Assembly: GCA_021781075.1 (NCBI GenBank)
Contig: JAJXXN010000307.1
Span: 1-10,206, forward strand
Length of the DNA stretch: 10,206 nt
Direction: 5' to 3'
From: Acidobacteriota bacterium
GTDB lineage: Bacteria; Acidobacteriota; Terriglobia; Terriglobales; Acidobacteriaceae
Position numbers and translations under genes: made by a program. Under the pieces are notes generated by a model. The model saw only the letters and a list, made by a program, of their open reading frames with translations, was not told the origin of the DNA and did not search any database. This document shows positions 1 through 5,879 of this stretch, one piece after another; the first letter of the stretch is position 1, and each line of letters starts with the position of its first letter.

Positions 1-226
1 CCTGGCGCTTTGTGCCCACAAAAAGCACCGTACCGCCCTGCGAGCAGAGATCGGTCACGAACTTCGAGGCATCCTTGAAGAGCTTGAGGGTCTTCTGCAG
101 GTCGATGATGTAAATGCCGTTGCGCTCACCGAAGATGTATTCCTTCATCTTGGGGTTCCAACGCTTCGTCTGGTGCCCGAAGTGTACGCCAGCTTCGAGC
201 AACTCCTTCATGGTGATCGTGGCCAA
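1..226 (-). CDS. rpsB: 30S ribosomal protein S2, N-terminal part (runs off left edge)
   Basis: Ribosomal protein S2 of the small subunit, which binds near S1 on the back of the 30S. About 75 codons are present; the rest lies beyond position 1. The translation contains KELLEAGVHFGHQTKRW, then NPKM, then a GERNGIYIIDLQKT segment and FVGTKRQ, all hallmark S2 N-terminal motifs. The start is unusual. The first ATG in frame (position 211) is 19 nt from the only good Shine-Dalgarno (AAGGAGG, complement of 231-237). A TTG at 226 lies 4 nt from it and gives MATITMKELL, which matches the few extra residues most S2 proteins carry before KELL. I therefore chose TTG. It follows rpsI by about 180 nt, and a structured leader lies between. 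The rplM-rpsI-rpsB order supports the call. Identity is certain; the start is inferred. Confidence 0.96.
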   Translation of the reverse strand, partial: MATITMKELLEAGVHFGHQTKRWNPKMKEYIFGERNGIYIIDLQKTLKLFKDASKFVTDLCSQGGTVLFVGTKRQ

Positions 227-230
227 TGGG

Positions 231-237
231 CCTCCTT
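231..237 (-). promoter_or_regulatory. Ribosome binding site deciding the rpsB start
   Basis: Complement reads AAGGAGG, a near-perfect anti-16S match. Its spacing of 4 nt to TTG (226) versus 19 nt to ATG (211) is the reason for preferring the TTG start of rpsB. Confidence 0.75.
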
Positions 238-247
238 CGAGGATTGC

Positions 248-294
248 ATCCGGGCTTGGGGTTGCCTTGCCCGGATTGAACCCGCTTTAGCGGG
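248..294 (-). promoter_or_regulatory. Two consecutive hairpins in the rpsB leader
   Basis: In the transcript direction, CCCGC-UAAA-GCGGG (complement of 281-294) is followed by AUCCGGGC, a 13-nt loop, then GCCCGGAU (complement of 248-276), a perfect 8-bp stem. The pair ends about 10 nt before the Shine-Dalgarno of rpsB. Neither has a U tract, so they are not terminators. Ribosomal protein S2 autoregulates through its mRNA leader in Proteobacteria; a similar role here is inference only. Confidence 0.5.
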
Positions 295-336
295 GGATTT
301 GACTCCATTACTAAAACTAATCGTCCGATTTCAGTG

Positions 337-366
337 GTTGGTTGCCAGTGAAAAAGAATAACCAAC
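337..366 (-). repeat. Inverted repeat in the rpsI-rpsB spacer
   Basis: GTTGGTT (337-343) and AACCAAC (360-366) are perfect 7-bp arms around 16 nt. The neighbouring GTTGCC (341-346) can instead pair with GGCAAC (368-373), so two exclusive folds are possible upstream of the rpsB hairpins. No function can be assigned; it may be chance. Confidence 0.3.
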
Positions 367-395
367 GGGCAACTGGAAACTGAATATCGAAAACC

Positions 396-415
396 GCAAA
401 CGCACTAGCGTTTGC
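396..415 (-). terminator. Perfect hairpin spanning the rpsI stop codon; possible weak terminator or attenuator
   Basis: GCAAACGC (396-403) and GCGTTTGC (408-415) form a perfect 8-bp stem with a 4-nt loop that carries the rpsI stop codon (TAG, complement of 405-407). In the transcript it is followed by GGUUUUC, a short and interrupted U run. It could attenuate transcription into rpsB, protect an mRNA 3' end after processing, or do nothing. With so few uridines I call it weak. Confidence 0.45.
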
Positions 416-800
416 TGAACTGGAAGCGCTTGCGGGCGCCCTTCTGACCGTACTTCTTGCGCTCTTTCACGCGCGCATCGCGGGTCAAAAGGCCGTCGGC
501 CTTCAACACCTTGCGCAGCTCCGGGTTGAACTCGATCAGCGCGCGCGCTATGCCCATCTTCACGGCATCGGCCTGCGCCGTCACGCCACCGCTGGAAACC
601 GTGGTCACCACGTCAAACTCGGACGCCAGGTTCGCAACCTCAAGCGTCTTCTTCGCCGCGGCGCGCTGCTGCTCCGTCACAAAGTACTCTTCAAAGCCCT
701 TGCCGTTGACCTTCCACTCGCCCTTGCCGGGGCGCAGAAACACCCGCGCTATCGCCGATTTGCGACGCCCGGTGCCGTAGTACTGAATCAGATCTGCCAT
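405..800 (-). CDS. rpsI: 30S ribosomal protein S9
   Basis: Ribosomal protein S9, a 131-aa component of the 30S head whose C-terminal tail reaches the P-site tRNA. The sequence shows the YYGTGRRKSAIARVFLRPG opening, a central SGGVTAQADAVKMGIARAL segment (the S9 signature region), and a basic C-terminal tail ending in FQFSKR, the near-invariant S9 terminus. Length is normal for the family. The frame is open further upstream, but the start at 800 (MADLIQYY) is chosen because S9 proteins begin there and because a modest purine-rich GAGAGAAGA lies just upstream. It lies 49 nt downstream of rplM, on the same strand, in the classic L13-S9 pair, and is probably cotranscribed. A hairpin encloses its stop codon. 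Confidence 0.98.
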   Translation of the reverse strand: MADLIQYYGTGRRKSAIARVFLRPGKGEWKVNGKGFEEYFVTEQQRAAAKKTLEVANLASEFDVVTTVSSGGVTAQADAVKMGIARALIEFNPELRKVLKADGLLTRDARVKERKKYGQKGARKRFQFSKR

Positions 801-849
801 TCTTCTCTCGACTCTCTCCGGCGCGCCCTGTCTGGACGCGCCTAAACTG

Positions 850-1281
850 TTACGCAACTGACAAGGGCTGCGGGGCTTGCGCGCCGTGCGGGTGCTGCTC
901 TCCGCGATAGACCTTGAGCTTGGAGCCCATCGCGCGGCCGAGCTTGGTCTTCGGCAACATGCCCTTGATGGCCTCTTCCACAATCTTTTCCGGCTTGCGC
1001 TCCATCAGGCGCGCAAACGACTCTTCACGCAACCCACCAGGGAAACCCGTGTAGCGGCGATACACCTTGGTTTCAGCCTTCAGGCCCGTCACGCGGATCT
1101 TTTCCGCGTTGATCACCACCACGTGGTCGCCCATGTCGATGTACGGAACATACTTCGGGTTCAGCTTGCCGCTCAGCACACTGGCGGCCTTCGTGGCCAG
1201 GCGGCCGAGCGTCTGTCCGCTCGCATCCACCACAAACCACTTGCGCTCAATATTCTTACCGCTTGGAATTACAGTTGACAT
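850..1281 (-). CDS. rplM: 50S ribosomal protein L13
   Basis: Ribosomal protein L13, 143 aa, an early-assembling protein of the large subunit that binds 23S rRNA. Visible hallmarks are the ERKWFVVDASGQTLGRLAT N-terminal segment, NPKYVPYIDMGDHVVVINAE, YRRYTGFPGG, and the family signature IKGMLPKTKLGRAMGSKLKV followed by YRGEQHPHGAQ. Length is normal. The start at 1281 is preceded by AGGGGA four to five nt upstream; the longer open frame to 1377 has no family similarity and is rejected. It is the first gene of the L13-S9-S2 cluster, expressed from a promoter about 270 nt upstream, which leaves a long leader. Confidence 0.98.
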   Translation of the reverse strand: MSTVIPSGKNIERKWFVVDASGQTLGRLATKAASVLSGKLNPKYVPYIDMGDHVVVINAEKIRVTGLKAETKVYRRYTGFPGGLREESFARLMERKPEKIVEEAIKGMLPKTKLGRAMGSKLKVYRGEQHPHGAQAPQPLSVA

Positions 1282-1552
1282 CTTTCCCCTGCCTTCAAAA
1301 AAAGCGAAACTCGATACCAGACCGGCCCGGCACAAACGACATGCCATTGGGCTGATTCGGCCCCAGAAAAAACCCACGTCCAGAAGCGTCTGTCGCGTGA
1401 GATCGCAGTGCTAAGAAACCAAAATAAATCAATAACTTGGATTCCGCCTTACGCCCCATCCAAACACCCGGCCATACTAGCCGCCAAAGCATCCAGTCGT
1501 CGGTCCAGGTGGGCACACACAGACCCGAGGCGCAACACCGCGCAAGGATTAC

Positions 1553-1581
1553 AGAATACTTGATTTAAGCCACCGAGTCAA
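1553..1581 (-). promoter_or_regulatory. Sigma-70-type promoter for the rplM-rpsI-rpsB cluster
   Basis: On the minus strand TTGACT (complement of 1576-1581), exactly 17 nt, then TATTCT (complement of 1553-1558). The -35 matches consensus at five of six bases and the -10 at four. It sits immediately after the terminator of the preceding gene, where a promoter for the ribosomal genes is expected. Predicted transcription start is about 1546, giving a leader near 265 nt. Confidence 0.6.
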
Positions 1582-1593
1582 CCGCCCCCAAGA

Positions 1594-1628
1594 GGGAAAA
1601 ATAAAGGGGGGAGACGCCGCTCCCCCCC
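1594..1628 (-). terminator. Intrinsic terminator of the first S53 peptidase gene
   Basis: The transcript carries GGGGGGAG, a 6-nt loop, CTCCCCCC (stem arms 1620-1627 and 1606-1613), then UUUAUUUUU (complement of 1597-1605). A perfect 8-bp, G/C-dominated stem plus a U tract is a textbook rho-independent terminator. It lies about 50 nt past the stop at 1680 and insulates the ribosomal promoter. The plus-strand side lacks a U run, so it acts in the minus direction. Confidence 0.9.
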
Positions 1629-1679
1629 TTACTGGATTTGCCACCCGGACTCAATTGCACCAGCCCCGGGTGCCTCGGC

Positions 1680-3422
1680 TCACCGATTAGGATTTGGTGC
1701 GATGCTCGGTGAGCCGCCAAATAGCAGGAAGTCGGGGAGATCCGTATTCGGGCTACCCCATCCGGTGACCAGATCGTACCCCGGCTCAGGATTGTAGAGG
1801 TAGTTGGACGGCCCGCTGGTGATGTCGTGCATCGTGACGCCATACGGGTTGCCCGGGCCACCATTGATGAAGGCTTGGAAACTGGGATACATATACTGCG
1901 TGAAAAGGCCCGCGTAGGGTCTATTTCCCAGCATTGTCTCGTTGAACGTTGCAATCAAACCGGCCCACATGGGCGAGGCAAAGCTGGTGCCGCCGTAGGC
2001 GTTCGCGAGGCAGGGTTGCATGTCGGCGCAGGTCAGGTAGTTCCAGTAGGCGTCCGCGGAGACGTCGGGACCGTTGCGGAGGGTTGAGGAGGCGCCATTG
2101 GCGGTGGTGATGAGGCCGGGCGAAACCGCGGGGGTTTGCCAAGAGGGAATGGCGAAGCCATCATTCGATGCGCCGCCGCCGCTGTCAACCCAGGAGAGTT
2201 CGCTTGCCCACGTGCCGCCGGGGCCATTGGTAAAGAGTTGCGTGCCGCCGACTGCGACCACATACGGGTCATCGGCCGGATAGGTGTATTGGTACGCGCC
2301 CGAATCGCCCGATGCGGCAAAGACGGTCACGCCGGCGAGTGCCAGTTCCTGAAGAGCCGGGTCATTGGCGTAAATGTCCGCCGGGAACCAACCCCAGGAG
2401 ATGGTGACCGTCGAGGGAGACGGATAACCGGTGTTCGTCATGGAATTATTCACATCATTCAATATCCCGGCAAAGATCGCAGTATCCGTCGCGCCAACGT
2501 ACATGACGGCCTGTGCGTCAGGCGCAACACCCAGCGCCTGGGTCATGTCGAGGGTTTGCTCCGTGTCGTCGCAGAAATGATCCATCTTGGTGTAGATGCA
2601 GGCCACTGGCGACCAATCGGTTGATTCAAGGTACACGTTGGGGGCATTGCCTTCATAAGCCACGTTGTAGTAATTCTTCAGGTCCTGCAGGTTCGTGCCC
2701 AGATATTCCCAAATGCCAATGGCCTGCCCTGCGCCGGTTACGCCAGCGAATATGCTGCTCTCATACGCCGCGCGCATGTCACTGCCGAGGAAGGCCCCGT
2801 AGGGTCCCGAACCGGTCGTCTGCAACGAGTGCACCGACTGCGGCGAGCCGCCCCTGAGGGCCGGGTTCTCCGAGATCAACGGCTTCGGGTTCGAGTAGCT
2901 GTCCAACCCGGAAACCGCCCAGATGGGGAAGTTCAAGCCGGTCTTCGGCTGGCGGTCATTGGCAAAGAACGCAAAGCCTGTCGCCGGGTCCTTGTAATTG
3001 TTCAGGCGGACATTGAAGGTCGATTCAATCTGCGCCACCGTTCCATTGATGAGGATGTTGCGCGTCAGCCACTGGCCGCCGGTCACCGTGAAGCCCCGGC
3101 TCTTGAAGTAATTCACCGCCTCCGTGTACTGCGCCTCACTCGGGTTATACTTCGCGGCAAATTCCGCGGGGGAGATATATTTGCGGAAATTCGGGCTCTT
3201 CGGGTTGTAAATGTCCTTGAACTCGGCCTGCATGGCGGCATTGTTCTCGATGGGCAGCAGCACGTTCAACCCCATCTTGTAGGTGGCAGGCAACGCGCCA
3301 ACCAGCTTTGCCTTGCCGCTGGTGACTATCGGCCGGACCGCCGTGGTTAAGACTTTTTGCGCGCTGACGGCTGTGGTGATGTACAGCGCAGTGAGCAAAG
3401 CAGCTGTGATTCTGAGTTTCAT
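1680..3422 (-). CDS. Secreted S53 (sedolisin/kumamolisin-type) serine-carboxyl peptidase precursor, paralogue 1
   Basis: A 580-aa secreted endopeptidase precursor that would cut proteins outside the cytoplasm, usually at acidic pH in this family. Residues 1-21 are a signal peptide with a VSA|QK cleavage site; about 22-205 are a pro-kumamolisin activation domain (KYISPAEFAAKYNPSEAQY, FTVTGGQW); about 206-580 are catalytic. All S53 key residues are visible: Glu288 and Asp292 in DDTEQTLDM, oxyanion Asp373 in ASGDSG, nucleophile Ser480 in YGGTSFASP, and Ca2+-site Asp533 (HDITSG) and Asp550 (GYDLVTGWGSP). Cysteine pairs 275/284 and 465/471 flank the active-site segments and recur in both neighbours. 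The start at 3422 has GGAG six nt upstream; an ATG 12 nt earlier is possible but lacks a ribosome site. It is the closest paralogue of the next gene. No consensus promoter was found upstream. Family is certain, specificity unknown. Confidence 0.95.
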   Translation of the reverse strand: MKLRITAALLTALYITTAVSAQKVLTTAVRPIVTSGKAKLVGALPATYKMGLNVLLPIENNAAMQAEFKDIYNPKSPNFRKYISPAEFAAKYNPSEAQYTEAVNYFKSRGFTVTGGQWLTRNILINGTVAQIESTFNVRLNNYKDPATGFAFFANDRQPKTGLNFPIWAVSGLDSYSNPKPLISENPALRGGSPQSVHSLQTTGSGPYGAFLGSDMRAAYESSIFAGVTGAGQAIGIWEYLGTNLQDLKNYYNVAYEGNAPNVYLESTDWSPVACIYTKMDHFCDDTEQTLDMTQALGVAPDAQAVMYVGATDTAIFAGILNDVNNSMTNTGYPSPSTVTISWGWFPADIYANDPALQELALAGVTVFAASGDSGAYQYTYPADDPYVVAVGGTQLFTNGPGGTWASELSWVDSGGGASNDGFAIPSWQTPAVSPGLITTANGASSTLRNGPDVSADAYWNYLTCADMQPCLANAYGGTSFASPMWAGLIATFNETMLGNRPYAGLFTQYMYPSFQAFINGGPGNPYGVTMHDITSGPSNYLYNPEPGYDLVTGWGSPNTDLPDFLLFGGSPSIAPNPNR

Positions 3423-3684
3423 CGTTTTCTCCATGTTTTTATTGAAAAACTTGAAAGTCACCCGAGTCAGTGTTGCACTGGTCAACTGACTGGAATTCAT
3501 GATGGCGTTTCCCATGCGCCCGGCCATTTCAACCAGGTTGCGGTTAACAGACACACCAATTGAAAGGGGATGAACGGTTGAAAATCCCTCCCCAACCCTT
3601 TTACCATGCGCACCCATATGGATATAAAAAAAACCAGGGAGGGCTGGCGCCCTCCCTGGCATGAAGCAAATGCTGTCCCGTCAA
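3423..3684 (-). other. Spacer upstream of S53 paralogue 1, no recognisable promoter
   Basis: Contains the terminator of the upstream paralogue (3626-3659) and about 200 nt of non-coding sequence before the start at 3422. The best -35-like word, TTGACC (complement of 3481-3486), has no acceptable -10 at 16-18 nt. The frame of the peptidase gene stays open through most of this stretch, but the encoded residues resemble no prodomain or signal peptide. Confidence 0.5.
3626..3659 (-). terminator. Strong intrinsic terminator after S53 paralogue 2
   Basis: Perfect 11-bp stem: arms 3634-3644 (CCAGGGAGGGC) and 3649-3659 (GCCCTCCCTGG), 4-nt loop, followed in the transcript by eight U (complement of 3626-3633). 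It begins 26 nt past the stop of the 588-aa peptidase. It should largely block read-through into the next peptidase gene. Confidence 0.95.
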
Positions 3685-5451
3685 CTAGCAGAGGCCCTGA
3701 TAACAAATCGACAGACCTCTGATTCTGAACATGTACAAGTCCATGTATTCAGCCGGTGAACCCCAACCTGTGACGAGGTCGTAACCAGGCTCAGGATAAT
3801 AAAAATAATTCGATGGCCCGTTCGTGATGTCATGCATGTAACTCTGTGGGGTGTTGTTGTTTATCCAATACTGGAAGTCCTCGTACATGTTGGGAGTGAA
3901 TAAGCCCAGTGTTGGCGGAACATTACTAGTCCCCGCCCAATAGAGCAAAGACTCGTTATAGTCGGCAATCCAACCGGCCCACATGGGCGCGGCAAAGCTG
4001 GTGCCGCCATAGGCATTGGCCATACAGGGCTGCATATCCGCGCAAGTAAAGTAGTTCCAGTAGGCATCCGCCGCGACATCCGGCCCATTGCGCAACGTCG
4101 ACGAGGCGCCGTTGGCGTTTGTGATCAGCCCGGGTGAGTATGTAGGCGTTTGCCAGTAAGGAATAGCGAAGCCATTATTTGATGCGCCGCCGCCGCTATC
4201 CTGCCAGGAGAGTTCGTTGGCCCATGGGCCGCCTGGCCCATCGGTGAACAGTTGCGTGCCGCCGACTGCGACCACATACGGGTCATCGGCTGGATACGTA
4301 TACAGGTACGCGCCATAATCGCCGGATGCCGCGAGCACGGTTACGCCGTCCATCGCCAACTCTTGCAGCACAGGGTCATTGGCGTAAATGTCCGCCGGGA
4401 ACCAATACCACGAAATCGTGACAACGCCGGGGAAGGCATACTGGTAGTTGCTCCAGTTATTGCTGACGTCGTTGAGGATGCCGGCAAAGATTGCGGTATC
4501 CGTGGCACCAACGTACATGATGGCCTGGGCGTCGGGCGCAACGCCAAGCGCCTGGGTCATGTCCAGGGTCTGCTCGGTGTCATCGCAGAAGTGGTCCATC
4601 TTGGTATAAATGCATGCCACTGACGACCAGTCGGCCGATTCAAGGTACACGCTGGGGGCATTGCTTTCATACGCCGTGCTGTAGTAATTCTTCAGGTCCT
4701 GCATGTTGGTGCCCAGGTACTCCCAGATGCCGATGCCCTGGTTGGTGCCGTACCAATCATAATTGTTGTAATTGTTGACCAAGTCGCCGCCGTAAGCCGC
4801 GCGCATGTCGCTGCCGAGGAAGGCGCCAAAAGGGCCTGAACCAGTGGTTTGCAACGAGTGCACCGACTGCGGAGTGCCACCCCTCAATGCAGGATTTTCC
4901 GAGATCAACGGCTTGGGGTTCGAGTAGCTGTCCAGGCCGGAGACTGTCCAGATGGGGAAATTCAAACCGGTCATCGGCTGACGGTCATTGGCGAAGAATG
5001 CAAGGCCCGTCGCGGGATCCTTGTAGTTGTTCAGGTGAACCTTGAAGGTGGCTTCAATCTGCGCCACCGTTCCATTGATCAGGATGTTGCGCGTCAGCCA
5101 CTGGCCGCCGGTCACGGTGAAGCCCTGGCTCTTGAAGTAGTTAACCGCCTCGTTGTACTGCGCCTCGCTCGGGTTGTAGAGGCTGGCAAATTCCTTGGGT
5201 GAGATGAACTTGTGGAAGTTAGGGCTCTTCGGGTTGTAGATGTCCTTGAACTGAGCCTGCATGGCGGCATTATTCACAATGGGCAGAACCACATTCAGGC
5301 CCATCTTGTAGTTTGCCGGCAATGGGCCAACCAGCTTTGCCTTGCCGCTGGTGACAATCGGCCGGACCGCCGTGGTTAAGACTTTTTGCGCGCTGACGGC
5401 TGTGGTGATGCACAGCGCGGTGAGCAAAGCAGCTGTGATTCTGAGTTTCAT
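3685..5451 (-). CDS. Secreted S53 (sedolisin/kumamolisin-type) serine-carboxyl peptidase precursor, paralogue 2
   Basis: A 588-aa precursor with the same plan as paralogue 1: signal peptide to Ala21, activation domain to about 205, catalytic domain after it. Active-site residues are Glu293, Asp297, Asp378 (ASGDYG) and Ser485 (YGGTSFAAP); the Ca2+ site is Asp541/Asp558; cysteine pairs are 280/289 and 470/476. By eye the first 220 residues differ from paralogue 1 at only about 21 positions. Differences concentrate at residues 221-236, 330-341, 497-537 and the C-terminal tail. Here those patches are rich in Tyr, Trp and Asn, and the tail ends unusually in CYQGLC. Start 5451 has GGAG six nt upstream, identical to paralogue 1. 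It has its own promoter candidate, a long leader and a strong terminator, so it is probably monocistronic. Cleavage specificity cannot be read from the sequence. Confidence 0.95.
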   Translation of the reverse strand: MKLRITAALLTALCITTAVSAQKVLTTAVRPIVTSGKAKLVGPLPANYKMGLNVVLPIVNNAAMQAQFKDIYNPKSPNFHKFISPKEFASLYNPSEAQYNEAVNYFKSQGFTVTGGQWLTRNILINGTVAQIEATFKVHLNNYKDPATGLAFFANDRQPMTGLNFPIWTVSGLDSYSNPKPLISENPALRGGTPQSVHSLQTTGSGPFGAFLGSDMRAAYGGDLVNNYNNYDWYGTNQGIGIWEYLGTNMQDLKNYYSTAYESNAPSVYLESADWSSVACIYTKMDHFCDDTEQTLDMTQALGVAPDAQAIMYVGATDTAIFAGILNDVSNNWSNYQYAFPGVVTISWYWFPADIYANDPVLQELAMDGVTVLAASGDYGAYLYTYPADDPYVVAVGGTQLFTDGPGGPWANELSWQDSGGGASNNGFAIPYWQTPTYSPGLITNANGASSTLRNGPDVAADAYWNYFTCADMQPCMANAYGGTSFAAPMWAGWIADYNESLLYWAGTSNVPPTLGLFTPNMYEDFQYWINNNTPQSYMHDITNGPSNYFYYPEPGYDLVTGWGSPAEYMDLYMFRIRGLSICYQGLC

Positions 5452-5747
5452 CGTTTTCTCCATGTTTTCCTGAGTTGTGTTTGATGGTTGCCCGGGCCAG
5501 CACTCCTGCACACATCCGATTCAGTGCGCTGTCTTGAAACTTTGTTGATCTTTTCCCCGCTTAACCGCCCTGTGTTGACACCTGGATGTTTGGCTGGGAC
5601 TGCCAACTCAAAATGGTAATGAATTGAAAAACCTTCGCGAACAGCCAAAGAACTGAATAACCCGCATCAAACTCCAGAAGCGGGTGGATAAATGCGATCC
5701 CAAAAAACTTATAAAGCCAACCAAACACTAGTTTTACGAATACGCCG

Positions 5748-5777
5748 ATTATTGGCAATGCTTCCGCCTGCTGTCAA
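5748..5777 (-). promoter_or_regulatory. Sigma-70-type promoter for S53 paralogue 2
   Basis: Minus strand TTGACA (complement of 5772-5777), 18 nt, AATAAT (complement of 5748-5753): a perfect -35 and a five-of-six -10. It lies just downstream of the previous terminator. The predicted start near 5741 leaves a leader of about 290 nt. The extended words CTTGACAG and ATAATCG also occur in the promoter of paralogue 3. Confidence 0.6.
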
Positions 5778-5816
5778 GTAAAAAGAGACTGCGCATGGGT
5801 AAAAATAGCCGCATGG

Positions 5817-5851
5817 AAAACGCCGCGCAGGGTTTTCTGCCCCGCGCGGCG
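5817..5851 (-). terminator. Intrinsic terminator after S53 paralogue 3
   Basis: CGCCGCGC (5821-5828) pairs with GCGCGGCG (5844-5851), extended by a G-U pair and GGG/CCC to about 12 bp with a 7-nt loop. The minus-strand transcript continues with UUUU (complement of 5817-5820). The plus-strand side also carries CCUUUUCCUUU, so it could work in both directions, but no plus-strand gene precedes it. It lies about 30 nt past the stop at 5880. Confidence 0.9.
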
Positions 5852-5879
5852 CCTTTTCCTTTAACTCAATTGATTTCTT

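Larger units (their letters stand above)
1282..1679 (-). other. 398-nt spacer: rplM leader, rplM promoter and terminator of the first peptidase gene
   Basis: No gene is supported here. From right to left it holds about 50 nt of 3' UTR after the stop at 1680, an intrinsic terminator (1594-1628), a promoter (1553-1581) and about 265 nt of transcribed leader. Within the leader the transcript has a stem CACG/CGTG enclosing CAGA-CGCU-UCUG, followed by GGUUUUUUC (around 1368-1399). It also has a run of seven U near 1297-1303, 16 nt upstream of the rplM start. The weak stem plus U run resembles an attenuator but is not convincing alone. Confidence 0.5.
5452..5879 (-). other. 428-nt spacer: terminator of paralogue 3, promoter and long leader of paralogue 2
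   Basis: From right to left: 28 nt of 3' UTR of the upstream peptidase, its terminator (5817-5851), a promoter (5748-5777), and about 290 nt of AT-richer leader. The leader has a small CCCGC/GCGGG hairpin around 5661-5685 and a 65-codon hydrophobic open frame (5561-5758) with no ribosome site. The first bases identical to the other paralogue appear only at the ATGGAGAAAACG word containing the Shine-Dalgarno. Confidence 0.5.

Noticed and set aside
1295..1516. 73-codon minus-strand frame in the rplM leader
   Set aside because: No ribosome site and no recognisable protein; it lies in the predicted untranslated leader.
3423..3662. 80-residue upstream extension of S53 paralogue 1
   Set aside because: It would bury the signal peptide, crosses the terminator of the previous gene, and the paralogue upstream shares no sequence there.
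2136..5202. Several long plus-strand open frames (for example 2136-2624, 2829-3350, 4252-4623, 4849-5202) opposite the peptidase genes
   Set aside because: They sit on the complementary strand of well-supported S53 genes, recur at matching places in both paralogues because of the same underlying codons, and show no domain or ribosome site.
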